Shown here: piece by piece, positions 23,601 to 34,641 of the stretch
How the letters are laid out: each line of letters begins with the position of its first letter
How positions within the stretch are numbered: position 1 is the stretch's first letter
NCBI GenBank assembly: GCA_033239525.1
Contig: BSYO01000014.1
Location: forward strand, 1,935,351 to 1,999,350
Direction: 5' to 3'
Length of the DNA stretch: 64,000 nt
Source of the DNA: Nepenthes gracilis
Lineage: Eukaryota; Streptophyta; Magnoliopsida; Caryophyllales; Nepenthaceae
Position numbers and translations under genes: made by a program
The notes under the pieces: model-generated
Databases searched by the model: none
What the model was told of the DNA's origin: nothing
Seen by the model: the letters and a program-made list of their open reading frames with translations, nothing else

Positions 23601-25854
23601 GGAATTTTCCAATCACGCATAAACCAGCCTAACATGTTTGAACATGAATCAATCTCTTTTAAATGTAAGGGAATAAAAAATATTACAAACATGCAAACAA
23701 AACTCATAGCGTAAGATTATTTCCATCTAGAAGAGGGCCTATATACATATATGTGCATTGAGCAAGAAAAAATCAAATACAAATTTTGAAAGACCTCATG
23801 TGCATAAAAATGTACCAAGGTGAAAAAGAAAGCTAATATTCTCACAAATGAAAGGCATCTACTCACCAGCTTCAGTTTGTCACCTATGGTCAATACTGGA
23901 TTCAGTGTGTCCAAACCCTGTATTTTAGAACTATCAACTATAAAAATGAATCATGAAATATAAGAAAACAAGTAAAAATACTATACTACACTTTAGATTG
24001 CTATGGCTGCTGATAAAATGTCTTTTTTATTCCTTTTTGGGAAAAGCATACCCTTGAATTCTTTAGAGTGAAGTGGCCAAGAGATTCCCGTCAAATATAC
24101 TTTCAAATTCGTATATAAGCCCATGAAATTCATTGATTAGAGTAATCACAACTCCTGAGAAGTCTCAGTGGGGTCTAAAATCAAAAAATACAAAAGACAA
24201 TCCCGTCTCTATGTTTTCAACAAAGAATCACCTCACCCTACTTTCTATTCCAAGTATATTCTCATAAAGCCATGTTACAAAAATCTCAACTGCCAAGAAT
24301 TAATGTATAAAACTATGATGTGGAGAAGAACTAATTGACTTGTGAGAATAATTAGAGACATCATATATTAGGTCAAAATAGGATGGACAAGAACAAAAGG
24401 AGGAAAAGAATCCAATAATTCGTGCTATCCTACATGTAATATCCAGCCTAGATAATAGGCATTAAAATGAGGGAATCCTGGCGAAAAACATTAATAGGCA
24501 AGATCTATACTTCAGCAAAGGAAAACATTAAAGGAAAAGAAAAAAAAAAAAAATGACTACAACTGATACACAAAACTTTATCTGAATTGGAGCTCACTCA
24601 CTGAGGTTGGCTGTATCCTATATGGAAAAGAAGAAAGGATGCAGAGTAATAAAAGTAATCCCCATTCTACTTTTATATTCCCCTGCACCATCCAATAAGA
24701 CAAGTGTTCACTAAATTGATTCTCATATTCAGGAAAAATTGATCAGGTAGGTTTGCTTGACCGCTCATTGTTTGCATAATTGCATTCAGCCAGCATCAAG
24801 TAAGATATAAACCATCTCTGGAAATTTATCTCATTCCGGTTGGTCAAGCACTCACTGAATATCTCCTCAAGTAGTAATATAGTGAGGGTGCATATTTCAC
24901 CCATGTAACCTAAAGTGGTGATGTCATCAACCAGCTGGTTCCTTTAATTACGTGTTAGTATAGAAAACACAATGTTTTGCCGCCATAGATCCAAATATCG
25001 ATATATATCAGAATCGGATCCACATATATCGATATTTCCTAATACTACAACAATATCGTGATATGTTGACCAATATAGCCATGTCATCTTACGAATTTTA
25101 TAAATTTTTTTTTTCTAATATATCTAATACCGATACATATGGTCCGATTTGATATAGCCAAGACCAATGGCAATATTTTCATCCATGTTTGCCACAATAT
25201 CTAATAGATAAAAAACATGAAGAATTGAACCTTGGTCTTTCTTTGACTGAGAAAACAACTCTACAACAATATCGTGATATGCTACTATATCGGTGATATG
25301 TTGTAGAGCCCTAAGTCTACGAATTTTAGAAATTTTTTTTTCCAATAGATCTAATACCGATATACATGGACCAATATTGGTATGGCCAAAACCAATGGCG
25401 ATATTTTCATCTATGTTTGCCACAATATCTAAGAGACAGAAAAGCATAAAGAATTGAACCTTGGTCTTTCTTTGACCGAGAAAACAACTCTACTACTTGA
25501 ACTACCTGCACTAGGACTCTGACAGTTCTCCCACTCCCCCAAAAAAAAAAAAAAAAAAAAAACCATAAGAAAAACATACTTCATGTAAAGTGAAAAATAG
25601 CATAAAATTACTGAACAACATAACTGATTGTTTGATCAGAGACTCAGACCAACAAGCACTTAAATATATGACAGGGAAATAACAAGAGCAGAGACATAAC
25701 AAAGAACAGTTTGCAGCAACTTTCAACTTACAGATAAATCATATGGCACATCCATAGGAACATCAACTTGGCTACAAACATTGCCAAGATCGAGCAATAC
25801 ATATTCTTCTTCTTCTTCATTGTTATGGTCAATGTGTGATTTACCCATCTCCAT
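20628..25854 (-). CDS. GTF3C6: TFIIIC subunit 6 / tau55-related protein (GTF3C6-like), complete
   Basis: Four coding exons on the minus strand are 25854-25732 (start ATG 25854), 23917-23867, 22006-21955 and 20830-20628 (TGA). They join in frame to 143 codons, 142 aa. The N-terminus is MEMGKSHIDHNNEEEEEYVL, an acidic run leading into the tau55/TFIIIC_sub6 core. The core then reads VPYDLSGLDTLNPVLTIGDK across exons 1-2 and IGEYEETIGTCLIFSEN in exon 3, the hallmark (GEYE.T.GT) of GTF3C6 and yeast Tfc7-type proteins. The last exon has a less conserved tail (ILRFRPLPDAD). TFIIIC recruits TFIIIB and Pol III to tRNA genes in the nucleus. A 5'UTR intron is also visible (25869-27409), with exon edges at 25866 and 27410. 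A second ATG at 25848 is in frame; the first is preferred because nothing precludes it. Introns 1-3 carry four foldback repeats. Confidence 0.88.
21179..21250. repeat. TA/TG-rich microsatellite
   Basis: Mixed ATATATGCATG and (TG)n / (GTGTGTGTG) units, ending in a CGCGCGCGCC run. It lies in the last intron of the GTF3C6-like gene and is shortened in segment P at 18966-19030. Confidence 0.85.
21726..21935 (+). repeat. TATCG foldback repeat, copy 8, close to a splice donor
   Basis: It begins TAGATGAAAATATTAGTGTCG and contains CGGCCAAATATCGGCCG. Its right edge is about 20 bp downstream (on the minus strand) of the donor of exon 3 at 21955. Confidence 0.6.
22179..22386 (+). repeat. TATCG foldback repeat, copy 9
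   Basis: It starts AAAAACATCAGTATCGATTATG and ends GTGATATTTTCATC. It is in the GTF3C6 intron between exons 2 and 3. Confidence 0.65.
22390..22984. other. GTF3C6 intron, possible old LTR remnant
   Basis: A text near 22600 (AATGACACACAATCTTATTAA) recalls the end of copia LTRs, but I see no paired LTR or domains. No gene. Confidence 0.3.
22985..23590. repeat. Degenerate tandem repeat with GCTCAAGC / GCTTAAGC words
   Basis: Units of about 57 bp can be aligned near 23455-23560: GGGACACTGAAATGCTTAAGCC and GGGCACTTCAATGCTCAAGCC. Looser copies of the word TCAAGC extend back to about 23000. The 73-codon ORF on the plus strand at 22990 is a by-product. Confidence 0.5.
24985..25187 (-). repeat. TATCG foldback repeat, copy 10
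   Basis: It ends with CCAATGGCAATATTTTCATCCATG and contains the ATCTAATACCGATACATATGG block. Confidence 0.65.
25046..25490. repeat. About 215-bp tandem duplication joining repeat copies 10 and 11
   Basis: The 20-mer CTACAACAATATCGTGATAT occurs at 25046 and again at 25261. Each unit continues with the right half of a foldback repeat and a shared tail (TTTGCCACAATATCTAAxAG and AATTGAACCTTGGTCTTTCT). The unit length is 215 bp. Confidence 0.8.
25258..25415 (-). repeat. TATCG foldback repeat, copy 11
   Basis: It ends with CCAATGGCGATATTTTCATC. It is the duplicated right half of copy 10. Confidence 0.65.
25451..25505 (-). mobile_element. Possible tRNA-derived SINE head
   Basis: On the minus strand a box A-like word (GTAGTTCAAGTAGTAG) is followed about 30 bp later by a box B-like word (AGGTTCAATTC), the Pol III promoter layout of tRNA-derived SINEs. 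The text does not fold into a normal tRNA as far as I can tell. The 3' tail was not located. Confidence 0.4.
25541..25562. repeat. Poly-A tract
   Basis: About 22 A residues preceded by CTCCCCC. It lies in GTF3C6 intron 1. Confidence 0.95.
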
Positions 25855-25866
25855 TCCCAGTTAAGC

Positions 25867-27409
25867 CTGCAAGCAACCAACAAGGTTTTAAACACTCATA
25901 TCTGTTCACATATGATACCTCAAAGATACAAAGAATGAAAGGAAAACAATTTTGTTCATCCACAATGCCAATTTAAGAAGATTATGGAAAACATACCAAA
26001 ACATGGGTACTTCAGAATGCATGTTAAAGGAGAAAACAATGAGTGATTTTCAGTCTTGATTTCTTTGCGGGTGAGACAAAAGGTACTTTATTACTTCCCA
26101 AGAAGCAATATTTATCTCATAAAATTGAAGCATACTAATTAGAAAGTAGAAACTAGCACACCATAATCCACTATAATCAACTTCAATTTTGATTTGCTGA
26201 ACGGGAAAAAAATGCAAATTTGTTTTTGCCCTGCATATTGCACTACTGCTCCTTTATTGGTAGCCCCAATTTCAGAAAGGGGAACTCACATACACATGAT
26301 CTATACGCAGCCTGTAAATCTTCTAAAGAAGCACTGGATAGATGGATTTGAGACCTAGTTGTTTGGACTGCTAAAAGCATGTGGATTTGAATTTAGATAA
26401 TTTAGCAAGGAATTTTTGAAATCCAATAATTTGCAGAATCAAAATATCATCTGAGACCACTTTATTTGAAATCCAATACAAGGCTAACAACTTATGATCT
26501 GCATGACCCATATGACTAACGACCCAAAATAGAACTGCTAGTAGTTGCTGCCAATGACTAGTAGCCAAATTTAGCCCATTACTCATGCTTGGTTGCCTTC
26601 AGCATCTAAAACGAGTAAGCAAAACCATCTAGAATTCACTCTTTCATTTTAAGCAAAATGGGGTTTCCAAGAAATAAATACCAGATCACATTATCAAAAA
26701 TGTTCAGATACCTATGTCAAGGAATTGCTCAACCTAAAAGCTTAAATTGACAAGCAAGTTTCCCAAGAAGAGGTTTTACATCTAGCAATATGGCTTAAGT
26801 TGTAGCTCAAGTTACCAATATGAGGTTTAATATTCTAACTATATGGTGAGACAGTGTGCTGCTCACATTGCTTGCTGTAGTATATGTATACAGTTATACC
26901 CTAAATTGTAAACAAAATGTCTCCATAGCTAGAACCCGATACTGTAATGTGCCAATGTCAATGAAATCATCATAATTTGCCTTTGAGCCATTTCGACAGA
27001 CACTTTCCAGACGTCCCTTACCGACCCCACGTCCCACACTACGTCTGTAATTTACAAGCAGAAATTTTCAATTCCCGATTTGGTCTTCCTCTACCTCCTA
27101 CAAAGTAACACGGGATCAAACAATGATATAATAATCAAACCAGCCTCCTATTCAAAACACATGATATTCCCATCCCCGATTAAACGCAAATCTAGAGCAA
27201 TCAAAAAAGCTTATCAGACCAACGTGCGAACCACAATCTTAATCAATAATTTGATTCCCGGCATTGACTAATGCAACTCCAAGCTTCCGTTTGGTGACGT
27301 AAAATCTCTATCTTAGAATAAGATGGGCAATCACAACAGCAGAGAGAGGGGGAAAGGGGATGGAAATCGAACAATTTGAAATTCAATTAGGGCATAATCA
27401 AGCACCTAC
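25867..27409 (-). other. 5' UTR intron of the GTF3C6-like gene
   Basis: The donor (GTAGGT on the minus strand at 27409-27404) and the acceptor (GCAG at 25867-25869) fit a leader intron. It has no coding exon and no transposon that I can identify. Confidence 0.55.
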
Positions 27410-27480
27410 CCTTGCTCCTGAGATTGCTCCGTGAACCGTGAACTGAAGGAGCAAATTTGACCACTTGGATTTCCATCAAC
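27410..27480 (-). other. Probable 5' UTR exon of the GTF3C6-like gene
   Basis: Minus-strand text ending CTCAGGAGCAAG immediately before a GTAGGT donor. The transcription start is not defined. Upstream (27481-27623) is AT-rich, with no clear TATA box. Confidence 0.45.
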
Positions 27481-27631
27481 TGGGCTACTATTACAGTTTT
27501 TTTGTGTCCCCGAGTTTGGACGTCCTTCTTGTCCGTCTTTGTGTAACTATTAAATCAAAATTAAATGATTAATATTTAAATAATAAAAATATTAAATATA
27601 ATTATATTTTTAATTTTTTTTATAATATTAA

Positions 27632-28552
27632 TGGGTATGTTGACTGACCCCAAAAAGTCAACAAAAAGTCAAGAATGGCCAAAATGAAACGGCCTGAATT
27701 AGGCGGGGCGGAATATCGCCGCCAACGCATATGATCCCTCAGCGTTTTGACGGTCAATATTTTAACGCCCAGGAGTTAAAAGGCCGGGATTTTAAACGCC
27801 ATATAACCTATTCAACTCTAACGTTTACCGTCCGTGTGCTGTACTTTGGGCCCAAAGGAGGCTTTATCTTGGGCAAATAATCTATTAGGCGGCCAACAAC
27901 GGCTGTCTAGGCATTTCACGACTCCAACTTATTGACAATATTTTTCATTAAAGGCGCGGATTTCCCAAATCATTCTTTGGGCTCTCCAACGGTAACATGC
28001 AATCCGATTTGGATTTAAAAGGAAACTATCCTTCACACTGGCTGAAGAATCGGGCGCCCCTGCTCCAAAAGGCAACCCCGCGAAGAATTATACGGCAGAT
28101 CTCTCCTTCCAAATAAGGAAGATCGCCCTCTCAATCATAAGTAAGCCCTCGAATCACCATTCAAGGCACGCTCTCAATTACGCTTTCAATTACGCCTTCG
28201 ATTACTCTCTCAATTGCATATGCTTTAACGCAAAAAATGCTTTGTGAATGTAAATTAACTTTAACACATTCACCAACAACCCTAAGGCAAACAAGCGCTC
28301 CTCTCACGGCCGCTTACTACCTCTCACATTCCAGATTCAAGAAGGCTTTTTCGTCCCTCTTACATCTGAAAAAAAACACTCTCTTTGTCTCTCTTTCTCT
28401 CAATTTCAGCTTCATTCTTTCGAAGACTGTTTGACTGATTTGAGTGTCGGAATGTTTTCGGTGGGACAACTTTCCGCATTTCTATGGTGTCGTGATTTTG
28501 CGTCAAGAGGATCACTCGAATCTGTTCGAAGTTCGGATCCAGAGATGCATCA
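27632..28552 (+). mobile_element. Tat-type LTR-like element A (+)
   Basis: It begins TGGGTATGTTGAC and ends GATGCATCA. Near its end it has GACTGATTTGAGTGTCGGAATG, a U5 text typical of plant Tat LTRs. It is flanked on both sides by the 8-mer AATATTAA (27624-27631 and 28553-28560). It is homologous, in inverted orientation, to 43544-44521. No primer site follows, so it looks like a solo LTR or truncated end. Confidence 0.65.
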
Positions 28553-29347
28553 AATATTAATATTTATTAAATATTAAATTAAATATTAAAAATATTTTTA
28601 ATAAATTTATTTTATATATTATTATATAATATTTAAATTTTAATCGTTAAATTTTTTTAATTTGATGGTGCAAATGAAAAAACTAAGATCTTACTTCTCC
28701 TTGAGAGAAGCAAAATCCCCTATTCTATCCCTCCAATTGATTTTGTACAGAATAAATACAAATTAGCCTAATTTTTCTTTAAAAAGTAGGATGAGATTAT
28801 AAATTTATCATGAATTTTTTATAAAAAGAATTCAGAATAACTTATAAGAAAACTCATTGAATTGTTAGAAAATTTCTTTGGATATATTTAATTTATCTTA
28901 TTTAAAAAGTTAGATTTAACAGGCTCTTAGATCCCTGTTGGTTGTCTTTGAAAATACTCTGAATTCATAAATAATGTTCTAATTTTTACTTATGACACAT
29001 GACTTTTTTAAAAACATAATCATAAATTTTTATGCTTTTTTAAATTTTTTTTGGGAAAAATTTTAAATATGTATCATAATTATCTTAAAATATAGTCATT
29101 TATCTATTTTGCAGGCTAAGTAGAATATAATAGACAGTATTAAAGTGAGATTAGACTGATATAATTTGTTCAATTTGAAATTTTACAGTGTATGTGTCAA
29201 AGTGCCTAAATAATATAAATGGATGCAATAAAAAATATATGTCAAATTATTCTTTTGGCCAAGTGTCAAATTATATGTGAAAATGGCCAAGTTGGTCCAA
29301 CTCGGTCCAAATTATGCCAATTGGTAAATGATTTATTTATTTATTTT
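28553..29347. other. AT-rich spacer, no gene seen
   Basis: Very AT-rich with palindromic words. The flanks of element A on both sides look alike in reverse complement, as if A had inserted into an older AT foldback element. Confidence 0.45.
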
Positions 29348-30205
29348 TGATGCATCCGGGTTCCTAGTTTAAGACGGATCCGAGCTCAACTGCTCCGTCG
29401 ATTGGTGTTGAAGTCGGGTCAGATCTTCATCTTGCGCACCTAGGATCTTACACACCACAACAAAAGATAAGAAAATCAAAGAAAAATAGCGGAACTCACC
29501 CCCAATTTATCTTCCGACACTCAGATTAGTATTTTGCCTTCGAAGATAATGAAGGTAAAACTAGAGTATGCAAGAATGGATGCTGGAAAGGAGATTTGTG
29601 AATACTGTTCGAAGGTGCACTCGTTGTAGAGTAGCTTAAGTGAAAGTGCGCTCATGGAGAGTGACTTTTCTAACCACTGGGTTCGCTGGGAATGAGTGGT
29701 GGGAAGGAGATTAGTAATGGGGTGTATATGAGTCGGATTGTATGGGAGAGTTTAAGTATTTAATAGAGGATGCCTTTAGAGTGCGTCCCCAGGGCTTTTT
29801 ATAGCTATCAGATTTTGCCACCTTCTTTAGGTGGCGAGGCGGACTGTCAGCTGTCTGAGGAGATATTTTCTATTTATCATGAGGATGCAGGCGCCATTCA
29901 GGGTTGTAACGGTCGATAATGAGAATTTCTTCCCCCCTAAAGATATCGCACAACGTGACTGCTAAAATTTTTGTTGTGATTCACGTGCTAACTTGAGAGA
30001 TTCCCTTCTGGGATGTGCACCGATTTGGGGGATTCCTTTATAGAGAAGATTGCCATCTGTGGAGATCCCCCTTATAGCGCCAAATTAGAGCAGATGACTA
30101 TTGTGCATGGAGAGGGCTTGTGGGCCATTGTTTCTGGCTTGGGCCACTTCTCCCTTGGGCCACATCCGGCCGCTTGAGGACTGCCTCCGGTCAACCGGGG
30201 CATTA
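29348..30205 (-). mobile_element. Tat-type LTR-like fragment C (-)
   Basis: Minus-strand features are a TATA box TATAAAAAGCC (29793-29803), a U5-like TGAGTGTCGGAAG and an end at GGATGCATCA (29348). The left side is unbounded by a primer site. Confidence 0.5.
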
Positions 30206-30651
30206 ATCATCCTTCGAGCTATTAGGTCGTGCTTACTTTTGGACAGGTTGCTGTTTTGGGCTGGGCTGCTTTAGCGGCCCCCATCACTAGCCTCTCATAC
30301 CGGTGGCTCGAATTTTCAGTTTTCGACATGTTTATGATGGGATGTGATGGGCCATGTCATCTCAGGCCTGACCCAGATTCATTTTCCACTATTTTCGACT
30401 TGATTCTTCTGTTCTCCGATTCTCTACAGATTCGCCAGGTTGGTGGTTTTAGTGTTTCGTTTGCTTCCCCGCGTGCCATAAATTGGGACCCTTCGACGTT
30501 TCTCTGCATCTACTTCCTTGTCAAGTGGCGAAACGGTGCAGGGGCTTGGCATTGCCGGAAAGCATGCTGCTCTGTCTTCAGGCTCTAAGCATAAGCGGTT
30601 CACATTCTTTGATGCTGCTATCTCGGGTCTTGGCGAGGCCGGCCCGCTGGC
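30206..30651 (-). pseudogene. Leader/gag-start remnant of a Tat-type element
   Basis: 30215-30290 matches 43190-43262 (shared GACAGGTTGCTG / GACTGGTTGCTG and GGGCTGGGCTGCTTTAG / GGGTTGGATCGCTTTAG). The latter is the N-terminal side of a minus-strand Tat gag. The rest has no clear domain. Confidence 0.45.
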
Positions 30652-31530
30652 TTGAATAACTAAGCAAAATGCCACAAAATTCAATCCGCAGAACATAATC
30701 TATAGGTTTGGGATTCCTGAAATCATCATGACCTATAACGAAACCCGATTTACCGGCAAGTAGTTTACCAAGTATTGCACCAATTTGGATATTAGATTGG
30801 TCAACACTTCGATAGTATATTTGCAAGCAAACAGGCAAGTGGAGGTTACCAATTGAATGATAACTAAGTAGAATGCCACAAAATTCAATCGGCAGAACAT
30901 AATCTATAGGTTTGGGATTCTCGAGATCATCGTGACCTACAACAAAACCTGATTTACTGGCAAGCAGTTCACCAAGTATTGCACCAGTTTGGATATTAAA
31001 TTGGTCTACACTTCAGTAGTATATCTGCAAGCGAACAAGCAAGTGGAGGTTACCAATCGAATGATACTACACGGATTGAAGACTAAGTTGGAAGACTCAG
31101 AGGGCTCCTGAGTAGACGAGTTGCCATCGTTGTTGGGGTCATATCGGATAACTCCCAAAGAGTCGACGTGAGAGACGCATTTTAGTTTGTGCTACTGAAC
31201 TGAAGCTGTAATCTTAGTCGAGATTAGGCTCCCAAGTCTACAGGTCGAGACCTTCGACCCATAAGATAACTCCCAGTAGCTCAGGGAACACTTAGACCTT
31301 TTGGAAGAAACACGGGATGCAGCCAGAATGCACATGGCCGCCTACCAACAATGATTTATCTGCTACTATAATTAAAAGGTAAAAGCGTGATAATTCGAAG
31401 TGGGAGACTTAGTCTTGTGGAGCATAAAGGCCACAGGCAAAACAACCAATAGGAACAAACTTTTTTCAAATTGGGAAGGCCTGTTCAAAACATATCATAT
31501 TACCAACCGAAAATCCGGTAGAGTCTTAAC
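30652..31530 (+). pseudogene. Tat-type integrase remnant with internal tandem duplication
   Basis: Plus-strand frames with stops read IIYRFGIPEIIMTYNETRF and VYLQANRQVEVTN, the integrase core of Ty3 elements (usual GIP..I.SDNG.QF, AHPQANGQVE). A later block reads FSNWEGLFKTYHITN. The first core block (30652-30860) is repeated at 30862-31070 as a direct tandem copy. Active-site Asp in the SDNG motif is Tyr/Asn in both copies, so it is inactive. The reading frame is cut by a solo LTR at 31531 and continues at 33976. Confidence 0.75.
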
Positions 31531-33975
31531 TGTAATATGATCGTCAACCTAATACATCCTGTATAAAATCCCTATATGGTACAACATTTACATTCACAAT
31601 TCATCACACAGGATCCAAAAGTTACAACAAATATGCGGCACTAATATCATAATTCTAGTACGACAGTGGCTCAGAATAGATACCATTAGGTATCTAAACT
31701 TACCATAATAATTGGCGGAAGTATATACATTTAACAATACAGTAGAAATTATACTACGGATATATCATCATCATATGCGTACATCTATATATAAAATCCA
31801 TAAAAAATATAAAATATCCCATCAGAAGGCTCAAGACTGTATAACTAAGTCCATAAAGTCATCTTCCACGACTTCAAGCCTAGCAGACTCAAATCCTCTA
31901 CACCGCCTCATCTGGTGCAAACTCATACTCATTTGGAAAAAGAAAGTAGTAAGGATAAGCCAAATACTTAGTAAGGTACATATATAATAATGAACAAGTA
32001 AATTTTATATTCAAAATCATAATAATACATATAGGAGAGAACAGAGATACATATGAGATCATAAAATATGATTCAGAAAAGAATACTTTCATAATTCGTT
32101 CTAAATTTCTTTAGTTTATTTTCTTTTCTTTTTTTAATTATCAAATTATGCTGAAAACTTATTTCATTGGGGATCAGAGCCAGTAGGCCTTACTAACTAA
32201 AAGAGCGGTCAGTCATAACCTGGATTGTGTTTGTTCCTACAAAATCAAAAGTCATCTCCTCCTATTCAAGATCCAAAGACAGACTGTTTACATACAATCC
32301 CTATAAAAGGGGCCGATAGCCACACGCGACACCAAAGCAAACAATGACCTTCTACTATAATATATTAAGGCATACCAAGATATACTATCGACTAAATAAT
32401 CATCGATCCAAATTCTTAGTTTTTTATTTCCTTAGAGAATTCTACTCTTAAGCCAAAAATTTTTCATTCCCACTCTACTGGAGATTAGTCCATCAGTCCA
32501 TCACTTAATTGCAAAATATACCACCATAAGTCCTTTTTTTATAAGCATATTTAGATATATATTTTTATAATTCTCATGAGTTTAAATCTTCACATGATCA
32601 TAATTTCATGCATAATTTCCTTAGAAGCTTAAAAGAATTAGGAAATTCTTTTCACATTAAGCCAAATAGAATTTTAAAGCTTCCAAATGATAATTCTTTC
32701 ACAAATGGTTCATGACATGATTTTCGGAGCATACAAAATCAACACATCCATAATACATTATAATTCATCATAAAGTTTGGAATATGTAAGAAATGCTTAC
32801 CACCGTGAGCCAAACTTAATTTTAGAGCTTTCGGTTGATAAATTCCTTCATAGATACATGCAACATAGTTTTCAGGGCATATAAAAGATACATGCCAAAT
32901 ATACATGTGGATAAATACCTTAATTCACGCCCGATAATATTTTCAAAATACGTAAAATTAATGTATATAAATTATATATGCATAAATACCAAAAAATCAG
33001 AGTACCCACGTCCATGAAATTAGAATTTTCAAATTCTTAAACCAAATCGTGCAAATACCCTAAATTTCGAGAATAAAAATGTCGGGGCACAGGTTAAGAA
33101 TTTTGGGTATACAAAATCACATAAAATACCAAATCGAACACCCAATCTATAAATTAATATATTCAAGGTAGAGGTAATAATATTCTAAAGCCAATTTATA
33201 CAAAAGTTTTAAAATAAACGGATAAATTCGTTCGAGCACGAGGTTAGGGTTCCACACTCAAAAATCAGTCAAAACTACGAAATCGGATATGAAATCTACA
33301 TATGTGCATAATCAAGTCATGAGTTTCAATTATCTAAAGCCAAATCATATATAAAACCCAAAATAAATGGGCAAAAACGGCCCGGATGCGGCTTAGGGTT
33401 TTTTGGTGAGAAATATTGCACGAATCTCACAAATCGGATAAAATTGAAATATTTTCATATTTAGGTCATAGGTAATACAAATATAAACTTAATCAGGTGT
33501 CATAATGAGAATCCGAAAGAAAACGAAATGAAAGTATAAAGAAACAAAAGAGAAGGGTATAAGTACACTTGCCTCCACTTGATTTATCACTTTTCTAATT
33601 AACTTCAAGCTGAATTCAAACGTGAGAGTTTGATTTCCTCCTTCTCTCTCTTCTCTATCGCTCTCTCTCTCTTCTTTCCTATGAAGGCCGAAAAAAATGG
33701 CCGAGAACCCTCGCGGCCACCTTTTAAATCGTTTGCTAGCGCTCAAGTGCCGGTTGGGCGTGTGGCAGGCAAGCTGGTTCTGCCCCCCAACGCCCGCCCC
33801 GAGCATTGGCCCACTGATTCGGGCGCCGTGGCACCACTAGAGGCGCCCGACGGGCCTTCCCCGCTGATACTTTCCACAGTCCAGAAACTTAATTTTTCTA
33901 CATAAATTAAACTTAATCTTAATAATGTTATTTAATTACCAACAATTATAATATTAAGAAAAATGGTACATTACA
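31531..33975 (-). mobile_element. 2.4-kb Tekay-like solo LTR inside the Tat integrase
   Basis: The ends are TGTAAT at the left and ATTACA at the right, so they form perfect short terminal inverted repeats. It is minus-oriented, with a CT-rich stretch, an AAAAAAATGG block and a TTTAAAAGG TATA-like box near 33720. A relative sits at 4288-6171. The host integrase text stops just before and resumes just after it. Flanking 5-mers (TTAAC and TCTTT) do not match. Confidence 0.7.
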
Positions 33976-34300
33976 TCTTTCTCGTCTGAGCCATTCTGCA
34001 AAATAGAGCGTACAAGTTTCAAACCCAGAACGGCAAGCTAGTCCCAAGGACGTGGAATGTTGTCCACCTGAAACGGTATTTCCAATGATGTTTGCGCCCG
34101 GTCCAGGTAGGTCATGTGTGTGCTTTAAAGTTTGTATGTGATAATTGTACCATAATTAATAAAATAATTCTTCTTTCTGCATGCCTTTGCGTTTCAATTC
34201 TTTTTTTCTTTCTCATATGAATGCTCGTGTGAAGTTGCATGGAATCAGACGACTTAAACTGCCCCTAAATCAAGAGGATTTTCGCTCGCCTGCAATTAAA
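33976..34300 (+). pseudogene. C-terminal end of Tat-type integrase and 3' UTR
   Basis: YKFQTQNGKLVPRTWNVVHL with KRYF then a stop, at about 34001-34090, is the end of Ty3/Tat polyproteins (usual WNAEHLKRYY). It completes the plus-strand integrase of 30652-31530. Confidence 0.7.
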
Positions 34301-34305
34301 TATTA

Positions 34306-34641
34306 ATCCCATACCAAGTAACCCATAAGCAATCAGACTAAACCTCTATCCCATACCGAGAGGCCCATAAACAGTCGAACAAAATCTCAATCTTTTATCG
34401 AGCGGCCCATAAGTAGCCAAACTAAACCTTAGTCCCATACCTAGTGGCCCATTAGTGGCCGAATTAAACCTTGATCCCATATCGAGTGGTCCATAAGCGG
34501 CCGAACTAAATCTCGGTCCCATACCCAGTGGCTCATTAGTGGTCAGATTAAATATCAGTCCCATACCAAGCGGCCCATTAGCAGTTGAATTAAACCTCGG
34601 TCTCATACCAAGTGACCCGTTCACTGTGAACATGAAACCTT
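34306..34641. repeat. 42-bp tandem repeat, 8 units
   Basis: Units start at 34306, 34348, 34390, 34432, 34474, 34516, 34558 and 34600, each opening near (A/G)TCCCATACCnAG and reading on to a GGCCCAT(A/T)AG word. The exact 42-bp period is 14 codons, so a minus-strand frame stays open as a degenerate 14-residue motif (GPLGMG..F). Such repeats are known in the untranslated regions of Tat/Ogre elements. Confidence 0.85.

Noticed and set aside
25451..25505. Functional tRNA gene
   Set aside because: Only the two promoter-like boxes are present; I could not make an acceptor stem or anticodon arm.
27624..28560. hAT transposon, suggested by the 8-bp flank
   Set aside because: The ends are not inverted repeats and the interior matches Tat U5 text; the 8-mer is all A/T and may be chance.
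30229..30588. 119-codon plus-strand ORF
   Set aside because: It is the reverse of the Tat leader/gag start region; no conserved motif.
33489..33905. Overlapping ORFs on both strands
   Set aside because: They lie in the promoter/leader part of a solo LTR and show only low-complexity text.
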